DNA of 64,000 nt, taken from the NCBI GenBank assembly GCA_003550325.1, contig QKWP01000367.1, positions 1-64,000 of the forward strand. The letters are read 5' to 3'. The DNA comes from Gigaspora rosea (lineage: Eukaryota; Glomeromycota; Glomeromycetes; Diversisporales; Gigasporaceae). The notes beneath the pieces are model-generated. The model did no database searches, had not been told where the DNA came from, and saw nothing but the letters and a program-made list of their open reading frames with translations. Below, one piece after another: positions 37,989 to 50,831 of the stretch. Numbering within the stretch: position 1 is the first letter of the stretch; each line of letters opens with the position of its first letter. The translations under genes and the position numbers were made by a program.

Positions 37989-38284
37989 ATTGCAGTTTGA
38001 AAAATGATGTAACTTTTGATCACTGCTCACTATTACAATCAAATACAATCACTTGAACAATTATCTAATTGTTGTCTGTTTGTATAATTGTACAATAATT
38101 TTTAGTGAGCATAGATATAGCTGACAAATTTTATGAAAATACTATATTAATATTAAATTTTTGGCCAAAAATGCACTTTACTATCTTTTACAATTTGCAC
38201 AAACAGACAACAATCAGGTGATTGTATGAGTATGCAGTGATCTACATATTTGATCTAAAGTCACATTATTTTGCAAACTGCGAT
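37989..38284. mobile_element. foldback MITE in the satellite (ends ATTGCAGTTTG)
   Basis: Left ATTGCAGTTTGAAAAATGAT and right (reverse-complemented) ATCGCAGTTTGCAAAATAAT. Inner pairs include TGATCACTGC with GCAGTGATC, and TTGTTGTCTGTTTGT with its complement. It splits a satellite unit. Target duplication not clear. Confidence 0.7.
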
Positions 38285-39365
38285 AATTCTTCTCACTTTA
38301 ACAACTATGTTTCAAGATATCTGTGATTAACTGTAATCATTTAATTGTTCAATAAATTACTAGAGTGAGAATAAAGTTTAATTCGGTTTACTTTAAAGAT
38401 TATATTTCAAGAGAATGTAGAATTAACTATAAATTTAATTATTCAATAAATTACCAGCATGAGTATAAAGTTAATTCTGTTCAGTTAATGATTTTGTTTC
38501 GAGAGAATGTATATATAATTAACTATAATTATTTGATTATTTAATAAATTACTAGTGTGAGTATAAAGTTAAATTATTATAACATTTAATTGCTTAAATA
38601 ATTATATTTTATATTGATATTTGTGTAAATAATCTATAAATTATAATAATCATTCAATAAATCACTAGTGTGAGTATGTAGTTTAATTCTGTTCGCTTTA
38701 CCAATAATTTTAAAAGAATAATATGTAATTAACTGTAATCATTTCATTCAATATATTACCAGGACAAGTATGAAAATTAGGTTTATTTACTTTAATGATT
38801 GTGTTTAAGAAGAATATATGATTAACTGCAATTATTTAATTATTCAAAAATCACTAGAGGGAACATGAAGTTTAATTCTGCTTGCTTTATTGACTATGTT
38901 TCAAGACAATTTATGATTAACTATAATCATTTAATCATTCAATAAATTACTAGAGTAAGAATAAAGATTAATTCTATTTACTTTAAAAATTGTGTTTCAA
39001 GAGAATGTACGATTAACAGTAGTTATTTAATTTTCAATAAATTATAGCATGAGTATGAAGTTTAATTCTGTTTCCTTTAATAATTGTAGTTTGAGAAAAT
39101 ATACATATAATTAACCATAATTATTTGATTGTTTAATAAATCACCAGAATAAGTATAAAGTTTAATTCTGCTTATTTTAACAATTGTATTTCAAGAGAAA
39201 GTGTGTACAATTAACTGTAACATTTAATCATTCAATAAATTATCAGAGTGAGAATGAATCTTAATTTTGTTCACTTTAAAATTTGTGTTTCAAGAGAATA
39301 TACTGTATATATAATCATTGCAATTATTTAATTGTTCAATAAATTATAGTATGTAAAGTTTAATT

Positions 39366-40221
39366 CTGTTTACTTAAATATAGAAATCATGGTAACTTCA
39401 ATACTAACTCAACCTTAACTATTGTATATACTGAATTGGAAAATAAATTCTGTAACAGAATTCTATACAGTAAATTATGATAATTCCAATACAACTAACT
39501 AACCTTAACCATGTATTGTAATAACTAGAATAGTAAGTTTTGTAACAAAAATTTTTATATAAATTCCCGTGTGTTATGTGTTGTTCGAAATTTGCTGATA
39601 ACAGTCATTTGAAAAACACGTACAAATGTTAATATATATGATTACTTATTATCAATAAATATTATCACCAAGCTTTTTTGTAATAATTAATGATAAGTAA
39701 AAGGTCATGGTATTTGCAAAATGAGTATTCCGATTCATTCAAATTGCCTTGTGAGTCATAATAAATCGTAATAAGCAATAAAGTAATAATACATAATAAG
39801 AGGATAAAAAATAATTAATTGATTTTTAATATCTTGCCCGTTTCTAAGCACCTTAAATGTACGAATGTTTAATGTAATATGTAAATTACCAATAAAATCG
39901 CGAAAAAAAAAAGTGAAATATGCAAAATATAAAGAAACTTATATTCAGACTTGTTTGAATCCGCTAATAAAAAAAATGTCGAAGAGATAGTTTTACCAAT
40001 GGTTAATGGTTCGTGATGCACAGCTATTGCATATTTTTATACAGATCAAAAGAATTACACAGACGTACTATTTTATGGATTACATAATGCTTTATGATGT
40101 AAACGGATATTTATTTATGCACTTTAAAGTACTTTTTGGGAACAACCTTCCACAATAACGACAAAAGGTCATCTTAAAAATATTCATAGTTTTAAACAAA
40201 CGTCAAGATTCACTAAGCAAA
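39366..40221. other. intergenic DNA
   Basis: 39370-39550 is a short imperfect duplication (CAATACTAACTCAACCTTAAC / CAATACAACTAACTAACCTTA). No gene recognised. Confidence 0.35.
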
Positions 40222-40928
40222 CCCTATAAGAAAAATGTACCGTATTGGCACGGGTCATTTTGGCACGGGTCAAGGTCCGGATTTGTGCGGGTATGGCACG
40301 AGTTGGTTCGGATTCGGTGGACCGTGCGGGACCGTGTGCCCGTGCCAATTGGACCGTAAATGGCTCGGGTTTTGCAGCAGTTTACTAGTCGAATCGGCAC
40401 GGGATTTGACACGGGTAATGAACGTACATTCACGTGCCACCGCGATAACGATGTGGATTAACTATTAAAACATAAATTTACATAAGTAATCAATATAAGT
40501 TGAACAAGCTAACTGCATATGAAGCATAAGTAATCAATATAAGATGAACAAGCTAACTGCATATGAAGCAAAATTTTGTAAGGAATTTTTTTTGTTAAGA
40601 CACACAGGGAAGCTTCATTAGTGAAATCATGAGATATCGCTCTTTTTTTTAAAAAAAATCATTTACTGATCTTCCGCTCTCCACAAAACGAGCCAACACG
40701 TATCACGAGCCAACACGTGTGTAACGTACACATACGTGCAATCTGAACGTGCCATTTCATATAACGTGATATTACGTGCCACCCTTTGCCGCAATGTCCG
40801 TGCCATTTTTACCGTGCCATTCCGTAAAACGTTCCTGTACGTGCCACAAGATCCGTGCCATTTCGAGCATTCCCGACACCAACACGTACCACAACACTAC
40901 CACAACCCGTACCACTTTTCTTATAGGG
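40222..40928. mobile_element. word-array element (CACGGGT left half, ACGTGCCA right half)
   Basis: Inverted ends CCCTATAAGAAAAATGTACC and (reverse-complemented) CCCTATAAGAAAAGTGGTAC. The left 200 bp are filled with CACGGGTC/GTGCCC words, the right 250 bp with ACGTGCCA/TGGCACGT words. Open frames of 66-77 codons there reflect the word repeats. The same layout as the hAT-like elements, though an 8-bp duplication could not be confirmed. Confidence 0.65.
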
Positions 40929-43900
40929 AAACATAATGAATCATATTTTTAATTTACTTCATCTATATGACAAATATTTTATAATTTATTACTACAGTTA
41001 TTATATCAAAAATCTGTTAGCAATAACCTTTTATATTGTTGTAAATAAGATCCTTCCTAAACGATGGTATAAATTACTTCCTTCATTATTGTCCATGACA
41101 TTAAATAATTGTTGATCTGGAGCGTAGGTTTTTGATGCTTTTCAATTAAAACGGTTATTTTTTTGATGTGTTTACATGAACATTATAGAGACCATATTAA
41201 AAACGTGTTTTTTGTCTGTCCACAAATTTGTAACGAAACATTCATATACAAGCGTTTGTGATAATCATATGATACGCTCCGGATCCACTATGCTACGCAT
41301 TTTCCTACTCTAATAATACAATTGATAAATGTAATATTACATTAAATATTTGTTTAGATGTAGTATATTTTTAATATTTAAAAACTCGATGAACATTTAA
41401 ATATTCAGCCAAAAGTTTTCGAAAATCTAAAGTTTATGACCAAACACTGTCGAAATTTATCAATTTCAATTTCTATTACTAATGTCTCAGACATTGCTGT
41501 TATGAATTCATTTATTGTTACTACTATGATTTTTTTTCTTCACGTTAATTATCTAGCATAAAGACTGTTAATTAATGTATTTACAGTAAGTGATTCAATT
41601 TATAGGTTGTTTATCTTTAATTTAGTGTATAAGTATATTATCATTAATAAATGTTCATATTGATTTATTGAGACTAAATTTGCTGATCAAAGCATAAACA
41701 TTAAGCTACTCAAGCTTGTAACATTTATCTTTTTCATAATCGATGTTTGTTAAAATGTAAAAACTATAAATATTATAATAAATATATATATTATGTAACT
41801 GCGATCTTCATTCATGAGATTTCTCAGTTACGGTTAAGCAATTTTGATTGACGAATGGCAAGCCTATAATTAATGACAAGATAAGCCAATTAGTACATGT
41901 GAAGAATTTTTTGTTTTCATTATCTTATCTACTCATTTTTTAATTTTTTTTTTCTTAAAACACTTATCCAATAGTACACGAAGTCTTTATCTCCTGAATA
42001 AATCCAAAGATCTTGATAGTCATGTAACGTAAAACTATAGTTAACTATCGTGTGAACTTTATTTGGAATGTCAACTTTTTTATATAATGAGATGATGATT
42101 TTATTAAAAAAAAATTACTAACAAAACTTTAACAGAACTAATACGCTTAGATCCAATACTTAAATAAAAAAATGTTTAATGAAAAAGCAGTAATTTTTGA
42201 AAAAAAATTATGAATCAGCATATCTAGAATTCATTTGTAAGAAGCTCGTCGAAAGAGAATACCTGAATTTTATTGTTTTAGTGGTTGAGTTGATTCGTCA
42301 AGAATTTCATCAACTGTCAGGGTTCCGTCAAAGAATACGTCATTCAAAAATAGGTTTGAAGGATATCATCACAGATATACGTATTCGCATATAACGTGTG
42401 TATTAGAATAACAGCTACCAAATTTGAAAGTTTGAGATAGCACATAATCGTGCTTGGTTTTAAAATAATCTTTTGTTCATGCTTGATAGCACGTTAGTGT
42501 GTCAGATAGCACGCCAATGTGTAGTAGATTAAATTTAAATGTATACTTTCAAATGTAATAAAGTAAGAGATTCCCTTCGATTTTACTTAAGGAAAATAAA
42601 GGAAGTAAGTTAGTGTATTGCTGAAGAGACCTTTATTTGAGTAAATCAGAAACTTATCTCCCAGTACTATTAGAGTTAGATCGGTCGTATTACTACAAAC
42701 TCTTCAATAATTTGATTGAAACAGATGTACAAATACGTAAATTCTAAAACTGCTCGATACGAAGTATCGAGGCAGTTTTTGTCTCGAATCAGTTCGGATC
42801 AAGCATGTGACATGCCGATCCAGTCATATTGTTTGATCGTTTGATAGAATTGAAATGTAGTCAATATGAGGTAATGTTAGAAGGGGTGAGGTAATGGGAA
42901 ATTAGAGTATAGTTAGGTAAGTATGAGGTAATTTGTGCAAGCTATATATTGATAACGACAAGGTATGTGGGAATGTAACCTTGTTTCTTCTGCGAACCCG
43001 AATTTCATTCTGGTTATATCGACCCGCCCCCCACCCTAGCAATGCTCGGGTTCCACTATGACCTGTCGGACGACAGTCATACAGGGGTAGGGCCGAGGCA
43101 TGAGTTTATAGCCTGTCGGGACGACAGCTTTATACAGATATCACAGTCCGCTTTGCATGGCCTGTCTATACGATGCTAGAAAGCTGCGTAAGCTGCTCGA
43201 GAAGTAGGAGAAAGACCCATATGTGTTTTCATCGTAAACTGCATCAGATATGAGAGACAAAACAAATGCATATCGATTAATTAGGAGTTGGCCTAAATAT
43301 GTAATGTAGGCCAGATATTTTTAATGTCGGCCAGATGATATGGTAATGCCGGCCAGATGATTTTATTTTGGAATCCCGCAAAAAAATCCGCGCATCACGC
43401 ACGGATCCCGCGCGCGTGCCCATCTCTAGGTATAGGTGTTATAATTTAAGAAGGGATGAACGATTATCATGTGGGACGGTTTAAAGGTTTAATGGACATC
43501 AAAAGGAGGGTGATCGAATTGTGATAATGTAGGGGCCGTGAGTAAATAATGAAGAGAACAGGTGTGATGATGGGAATGATGATAATAAGTGAAATTTAAG
43601 GGAAAAAAAGTTATGATAGTAACACGTGAACCACAACATTTGACCTTCATTTATGCTTTGTAGTTCAGCAATTAGAACGATCGAATAGTACTAAGATCAT
43701 TTGATTTTGAATGCTGTTTAGAGATAAATGAAAAACTCAAATTACCCACCCATGTCATAATACTGTACCCAATTCTCCATGGGAAGATTGTTTATTAGTC
43801 GAAATTTTGAATTACCGGCGACAGCATAAACTAACACCCTCACGTCAAATTTTAAAATTATATAATCAAATCTGGTTGGCTGATCGATTGATTTGTTAAA

Positions 43901-44536
43901 ATGACAAATTTCTTTTTTTATATATTAAAAACTATAGTAATATTTAAATTGATATAACTTTCTAAAATTAACATAAAGTAAATATTTTTTTGGTTTTTAA
44001 GTGATATTATTTTGAAAATGCACATAAAAGGGTGCTGGTTATGCTGTGCCTCACTGTTTCACTGGAGCAAATAAGTATACGCTACGCTAAGTAATCATGT
44101 GAACGAACTAGAACATTTTCAGCTATTTACTTATTTACTTATCCATTGTAAATCTTTTGCTACGCTCTGGACAATAAGGATGCTTTAACACAAATATCAT
44201 TATAATTTGCGTTTACTCTTTGAGAATTAGTATGGTTATTTACTCAGCTATTTTCAAAGAGAAATATACGTATTTTGTTATTAATACATTAAGTCCTTTA
44301 TTTGTTTATGATCTTAATGGGCGATCTCATTTGATCCAAATATTTTTTTCGAACTTTCTACAAATATCCTTTTTTCTTTATTATGATATCCCATATTAAA
44401 GCTTCATTGGGGTTTCTTGCCTTTTACAACCATTCATTACGGGGTAAATGCTCCACATTCTTCATGATGTACTAACAAATAAAAGAAATTTTATTTAAAA
44501 AATTCATAAATTTTTCATAAAACTTTATTATCAAAT
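40929..44536. other. intergenic DNA upstream of the protease gene
   Basis: CG-containing, no recognised gene; a 65-codon frame at 42197-42394 matches nothing I know. A GC-rich island at 42960-43420 contains the hairpin CTGTCG-GA-CGACAG at 43063 and again, with one extra base, at 43113, 50 bp apart. The last 60 bp before 44537 are AT-rich, as expected of a fungal 5' leader; no clear TATA box can be singled out. Confidence 0.4.
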
Positions 44537-45797
44537 ATGAAAAAGTTTCTTTGGTGTCTCGTATCATTTATATCATTTATAGTATTTATACCATCTTCAG
44601 ATGTGGCATCGATCTCTGATTCAAATTATTTAACAATTGAACTCTTTAAAAGAGAATCGATTTCACCCGAAAAACAACGAGCATTAATGACTTTGAAATA
44701 TTCTAAATATTCTAAATTATTCGGACGTGATGTAATAATACCTTTAATCAATGAACTAAATTTAGATTTTAGTTACTATGGTCTAATAACAATTGGAGGT
44801 CAAAATTTTACTGTTGACTACGATACTGGATCACCAGATCTTTGGGTTCCGGGTATTCAATGTAGTTCATCACAATGTGGAACTCATAATCAATTTGACC
44901 CTGCAAAATCATCAACATTTGTTCCATCACAAAAAAATTTTACCCTCTCTTATGGCACTGGTACCGTTATTAGCGGTTATGAAGGTCGAGATATAGTTAT
45001 TCTCAATGGAATTTCAGTTACTAATCTGACCTTTGGGATAGCATTAGTTGATGGCTTTAATACTGTATATGAAGAAGATGGTATTCTTGGTCTATCTCGT
45101 CAAATTGGACGAGTTTCAAATCCTGGACTGATTCAAAAAATTAAGGGAAAAAAAGTGCTTAATCATACTATAATCGCATTTCACTTTGGAAGATATAAAT
45201 TAAAAGTTACCGATAAAAGTTTCATGAATCTCGGAGGCATCGATGTAAATGCTTATATTGGAAATATTGTATATAACGATCTTATCAATCAGACACGATA
45301 TCCGGGGACTTGGATGATATCATTACATGATATTCAGGTTGACGGAATCTCAGTTGGAGGAATTAATTCATCTGCTTTGATTGATACAGGTCGGCATTAT
45401 TTTATTTTATTTTGTTTTGTTTTTTAATTTATTATCAAATTTATATAAAAATATTGCCTTATTTCAATAATTAGGTACCCCAACTATCATTGGTGACATT
45501 ACTCAAGTCTCAAAGATCCATACAATGATTCCTGGTAGCTATTTTAATAACAATTTATGGTGGATTCCATGTAATACAAATAAGATTGTAGCTTTAGTGT
45601 TTAATAACACATCGTACAAAATTAGCCCTACTGAATTAATTAGATCATCAAATCAGAGTAGTTCATTGTGCTTATCGAAGATCCAGGGAGATCGGAATGG
45701 CGTGTGGGTGGTTGGTGCTGCATTTTTATCAAATGTTTATAGTGTATTTGATTTTGATAATTTAAAAATTGGATTTGCTGAATCTAAAGTTTTCTAA
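44537..45797 (+). CDS. secreted pepsin-type aspartic protease (family A1)
   Basis: An acid endopeptidase, probably secreted or vacuolar. Two exons, 44537-45389 and 45475-45797, split by an 85-bp GT...AG intron that interrupts the second active-site glycine codon; together 391 aa, a usual length for the family. Residues 1-25 form a signal peptide (MKKFLWCLVSFISFIVFIPS), followed by a short propeptide. The first catalytic motif is VDYDTGSPDLW (D96), the flap is LSYGTGTVISG, and the second motif is ALIDTGTPTIIGD (D283). Asn-X-Ser/Thr sites (NFT, NGIS, NQT) suit a secreted protein. Both exons are open with no damage. The start is the only Met ahead of the signal peptide. No operon-like neighbours; the next features downstream are transposons. 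Confidence 0.93.
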
Positions 45798-46566
45798 ATT
45801 GAAACTGCAATTCATTTAATACTTACTGTATTTCTTGGTTATAATTTATTAAAAAGACCACACTAATAATCAGTTGCACCGTTTTTAAATAATTGTGCGA
45901 ACGAATAAGCTTTTTAAAAATTTATATCTAAGTTATATAATTTAATTGAATAAGAAGTAAAACAATAATATAGTTACTTGTCCGGAACTTTATGTTTTAT
46001 AAAATGCAGTTTGATCTGCCAACTAGATTAGAACAGTCAAATAACACAATTAAAATCATTCACAACTGTAATTAAAATCATTATATGTCGAGCAGGTCCT
46101 TTTTCTATTTGCAAACAATAACTACTTTTTTAATTACAGAATTACACATGATATATTTATAATTCGTGTAATCAACTATTAACGTTGACCAATTAAACCA
46201 AATTTCCATCATTAATTTGGGTGACGAATGAATATTATCCAGGGGAAACCTGTACGTAAGTAAAAATAACGTCATACTAATATATAAAAAATATATATTT
46301 GTGTTAACATTAATTTTTACACTCTTGAGAATTATTATATTCGAGGAATGCAACATTTCATGTCATTTACATGTTATATATAACGCAGGCAAAATCCGAT
46401 TTTCATTGTTCTAATATTCATAGTATCTTCAAAATGATAATGTTACTAAACGAATTCATTATTTTTTTCAAAAAAAAATTCTTAGTTCGTGATCCGCCCG
46501 GAACTAGTATTAAATTTCACCCTTTTTTAATCGGGAGATTCCCTAAGGATAAATCGATTTCTTACT
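45798..46566. other. intergenic DNA, 3' of the protease gene
   Basis: AT-rich, with AATTAAAATCATT repeats near 46045-46082. No gene recognised. Confidence 0.4.
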
Positions 46567-47060
46567 AAAACAACTTTATTTAGGCGACCAAAGTAGGTTA
46601 CCTTGTAAGAAATATGGGTTAGCTGTATGCTAAAGTTAAAAATTTTTGGTTTGTAATATAAAAACTTTTTTTTTTGTCAAGATAACCTACTTTGGGGCGC
46701 TTAGGCAAACTTGTTCAGCATGCAACTCGTGTTTGAGGCCAAAATGCATTTTCTCGGCCATTTACTAGGTGAAAAATTGGGTCAAAGTTAGAAAAAAATT
46801 TTTTTTTTAAAAAAATTTTTTAGAAAAAAAGTTTTTTCTAACTTCAACCCTATTTTTCACCTAGTAAATGGTTGAGAAAACATGTTTTGTCCTTGAATAC
46901 AAATAAAATTGCATGCTGAACAACTTTGCTTAAGTGCCCAAAGTAGGTTATCTTGACAAAAAAAAGGGTTTATATTACAAACCAAAAAGTTTTAACTTTA
47001 GCATATAGCCAACCCATTTTTCTACAAGGTAACCTACTTTGGTCTCTAAATAAAGTTGTT
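46567..47060. mobile_element. foldback element (494 bp) with TGCTGAACAA core
   Basis: A giant inverted repeat. ACAACTTTATTTAGGCGACC and AAAGTAGGTTACCTTGTA at the left pair with their complements at the right end. Inner pairs include CAAGATAACCTACTTTGG, GTTCAGCATGCAA and TTTACTAGGTGAAAAATTGG, with a T/A-rich centre at about 46805. The core TGCTGAACAACTTTGCTTAAG is close to that of the hairpin array at 52368-53541. Confidence 0.8.
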
Positions 47061-48159
47061 CAGCATAAAATTTTGCATATAATTGTATTTTCAAAATTTG
47101 TATATCTTTTTTTCATAAAATTTTACTAGCAAAATCATTAATTTTTGCAAAATTTTAAAAAGTGTTTTTATTCTAATATTCTCGATATGTTTAACTCTAA
47201 AATTCAAAAATAAGTTAATATGTAGGTTAAAAAGAAACTTGAGCTTAAAGTTTATAGTAAATTTATATGTTTTTATTATAAGTTTTATTATATATTAGTA
47301 CTCATATATAAACAGGTGTGACATATTCTCTGACTACTAGGTGTTTGAAACACAAGTTTTGTATAACATGTAAATTAAAATAATTTTTATCAAATAAACA
47401 AAGAAATAAATAAAATTTTTACTAATATTAGAGTTAAGGTCTAAGATGGATAGAGGCATATTTTATACCAAAATTTTATAAGAAATTTTTTATTAAAGCC
47501 CCAAAGAGGATTTTATAAACAAATTTTTAAGATATAATTAAGTTTTGATTTTTTGCTTTAATTTTGTTATACAAAAAATGATCTGTATATAATCTATAAA
47601 ATGCATTTAATTTAATATTTTGATTGGCTTTATATTTGTTTCATATAACTAAATGTCAATACACCTAGTGTTCAAATAGGAATTGTTTTATAAATTTTAT
47701 ATATTATAATTAAGTAACTTTTATATACTATAGTATCAAATAGCAAAAACTACCTACTTTTTGTATATAAAATATAAAAATGCTTATAGCTCAAAAACAA
47801 ATAACTTTAAAAAAATCTGTCTTACAAATTTGTTGATTTTTATCTAAGCTACAATTCTATTAGAATAGATTTTTATTTTTGTTATAAAATTAAAAAGCTA
47901 TTAAAGCTTGAAGTTTATATGTAATCAAAAATTTAGTATTTAATATATAAAAAAATGTTTATATAAGATTTTTAACCAATCAGAATTTGTGATACAAAAA
48001 TTAGCCTGTCATATTTAATTATAAATTTGTGCTTTAAAAAAAATTGGATAGTTTTTGCTATCTAGTACTGTATAAATATTGAAATAAATTTTTTATATAA
48101 ATTTATATATTAATAAATTTATATATTACAAGTGTTTTGGGGCGCCACTGGCGCCCTTT
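47061..48159. other. AT-rich intergenic DNA
   Basis: No gene seen and almost no CG. It ends in the short hairpin GGCGCC-ACT-GGCGCC at about 48142-48156, where the minisatellite begins. Confidence 0.5.
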
Positions 48160-49215
48160 TCACTATGTTCCATCTATCTATCATGCTAAATCCCATACTG
48201 ACTATTATACTACACCCATACTATTTTGAATGCCCATATTAATTACTGTGTTACTAACTACCTTGCTACATCCCAAACTATCATGCTTTTACTATCATGC
48301 TACGTTCGTTATCTTACGAAATGTTAGTACTATATCAAAAAAAAGAAAAAATCTTGAACTATCATGCATACCATACTAACTATCTTGCTACATTCCGAAC
48401 TATCATGCTTCTACTATCATTTTACGTTGCGAAATGTTAGTACTGTATTAAAAAACAAATAATAAAAAAATAGACTACTGTGCTACTAACTATTTTGCTA
48501 CATCCTGAACTATTATGCCTCTACTATCTTATATTTGTTATCGCGCTACGTCCGCTTGTTCTTAAGAAAAAAAGAAACGTTAGTACTGTACATTAAAAAA
48601 AAAAAATACTACCATGTTACTAATGTCCAGAACTATCATGCCTCTACTATCATGCTATGTTCTGTTCTAAAGAAAAAAGAAACATTAGTACTGTATAAAA
48701 AAAAAACAAAAAAAAATACTACCATGCTACTAACTATCTTGTTACGTCCTGAAGTATTATATTCCTACTATCATGCTGCGTTAGTTATCGTGCAAAACGT
48801 TAGTACTGTAATAAAAAAAATTGCTACTGTGTTACTAACTATCTTGCTACGTCCCGAACTATCATACCTCTACTTCTACTATTGTACCTTCATTATGGCG
48901 CTTTGTTCTGAAAAAAAAGAAACTGTAATATTACTATCATGTTTCTATTATTGTGCTACATTCGTTATCATGTTATATTTTGTTCAAAGAAAAAAGAAAT
49001 GTTAATACTGTATATAAAAAAAAATACTACTGTGCTACTATCTTGCTATGTCCCAAACTATCATGCTTGCTACATTCATTATCGCACGAAAAGTTAGTAT
49101 TGTATTAAAAAGAAGAAAAGAAAAAAATAAAAAATACTACCGTGCTACTAACTATCTTGCTAGTCCCAAACTATCATACTTCTACTATTGTTCGTTCGTT
49201 ATCCATATCTCAGTT
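48160..49215. repeat. minisatellite, about 105-130-bp unit with A-rich spacers
   Basis: About eight copies of a unit with CTACTAACTATCTTGCTACG, TCCCGAACTATCATGC, TCTACTATCATGCTACGTTCG and GTTAGTACTGTA, followed by a run of A's or GAAAAAAGAAA. Unit starts are about 106-128 bp apart. A 156-codon open frame at 48535-49005 simply reads the repeat; no protein is claimed. Confidence 0.85.
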
Positions 49216-49570
49216 AATCTAATTTCAAAGATACAAAGTGCGCATAAGAACAGAAGCAATTTCTAAATCTGAAAGATGCAAAATGTACGTAAAGTACAAA
49301 AATTGATTTTTAAAAAATAATCAAGACAACTGATTATTAATTTGACAAATTACGAATCTATTACAACATTACACACTAGTATACAAATGATTAAATGTCG
49401 CAAAAATACAGATTTAAAAAGTAATTGATTGTCATTTTTAACTTATCGAATTGTTTTTTCCACGCCCTGATCACATTTTCTAGTCACGGCCAATCAAAAA
49501 CGTAAAGCGCATGAACTCAAAATTAAAATAACATATATATATATATATAATTATATAAAAATTAAATAAT

Positions 49571-50597
49571 GGGTGTGGCAACTTAGAGAAGTTAGTAAGT
49601 TGTCACCCCAAGTGGCAGGTCTAGGGTTCAAATCCCACTGACGACGCTTTGAAAAAATAGACCTGTGTTCTGGTAACTGTTTCCTGTTGATCAGTTGGGT
49701 ACATTACCTGTAGTCCTTGGTTACCATCTCGAATAGAAGCTTTTGGGCGAAGTTGTGCCTTGTGACACAGACAAATCCAAGGAACCGGGGAAACAGAAAC
49801 CCATTTGGCAAGACCCGAGTAAGGAGGTAGCAAAGATCTTTGACAGTGCTACCAAAACCGGAATATTGGACCGGAGCCGAAGTACTAGACATTGTCCTTG
49901 GGGACAAGGTCTACCAACCTGGCCGCCGAAGTCGCACTGGAGGAAAAGGACCCATGTTGAGAAATTGGAGACCAGGGGGTGAAAAACATGATAGCACCTA
50001 ATACCGAGTAGATCAACCCTTCCAGGCCAACTGGATTGAAGTCTGGGAAATCGGGAAGGACCGGTAGGAAAGTGATGGTTGGTACTGGGTTGGAGTGAAC
50101 CTTATAAGGGCAGAAGTAGGTAATGGTAGTGGTTGGGTATCCCTAACTGCAAGTTGTTCACCTTGGTGAATGCATAAGTTACCGAAGTGTAGGTATTACC
50201 TGGGTGGGACAGGAACTGCTCTACCAAGTTTTTCGCCAAGGATACAGAATTAAAATGGGTCCTAAGGATGACAGATAAGCATCTGGAACTGGCTGACTAA
50301 CTGCTTATGTAACGGGCCTGTTCCGGTGATACAGGATGGGTTGGCAGAAGGAGCAAGGATCAGAGGGTTTAAATAGGCAATCCCCTAGTCGGGTTGCAGG
50401 TATGGCAGCTAGTGTGGAACCCGCGGGGTAACCTTCAGGCGGACTACTTAAATTAGACGACCAAATGTTGTACATGTGACTAGTTGTATCCTCATCAATG
50501 TAACAAATGCAGGTGGCCCTTAGTGGGACACTAACCCAAATTTCCTGGATAAAAAATTCCTTAGTCCCAAGGCAAACACTTTAAAAAAAAAAAAAAT
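49571..50597 (+). mobile_element. 1-kb SINE-like retroposon with tRNA-like head and poly-A tail
   Basis: A 1027-bp non-coding element flanked by an exact 15-bp duplication, TAAAAATTAAATAAT (49556-49570 and 50598-50612), ending in an A run from 50583. The head (GGGTGTGGCAACTTAGAGAA...) carries GGTTCAAATCC at 49625-49635, a good Pol III B box. The first 75 bp are tRNA-like but do not fold into a clean tRNA by eye. The body is much richer in G and C than its surroundings and has no convincing ORF. The duplication length and tail imply mobilisation by a LINE not seen in this window. An older minus-strand copy is at 5146-6047. Confidence 0.8.
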
Positions 50598-50831
50598 TAA
50601 AAATTAAATAATATAGTTAACATTTATTGATATAATCATTGTGAATTTTGACATATGATCGTGACTATTTATGCCATCATTTTTCGCATGTGCAAAATAA
50701 TTGGTACGGTAAAAATGTACCAGACAATCGTGATACTCCGATTCACATGAACAGAATGATTGGTAAAAATGTAACGGACACACGTGATAAGATGACAATT
50801 TTATTATAAAGGGATAATTATATAGGTTGGG

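Larger units (their letters stand above)
36037..39365. repeat. tandem satellite, about 95-120-bp unit
   Basis: More than twenty imperfect direct copies of a unit built from TTCAATAAATTACCAGAGTG, AGTATGAAGTTTAATTCTG, TTCACTTTAACAATTGTG and TTTCAAGAGAATATATGATT. It is interrupted by elements at 36519-37268 and 37989-38284. Units differ by point changes and small indels. Each keeps the AATTA...TAATT pairs, so units are weakly foldable. No coding potential. A detached copy lies at 61034-61170. Confidence 0.9.

Noticed and set aside
36037-39365. CRISPR array
   Set aside because: Units are imperfect direct repeats without unique spacers, and the context is eukaryotic.
40224-40936. Frames of 66-77 codons on both strands
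   Set aside because: They translate the repeated CACGGGT and ACGTGCCA words of a non-coding element.
42197-42394. 65-codon plus-strand frame (MKKNYESAYLEFICKKLVER)
   Set aside because: Amino-acid composition is acceptable but no family, splice partner or regulatory signal supports a gene.
48535-49005. 156-codon open frame rich in Tyr, Leu and Lys
   Set aside because: It reads straight through a minisatellite with A-run spacers; the frame repeats with the DNA units and has no protein-like composition.
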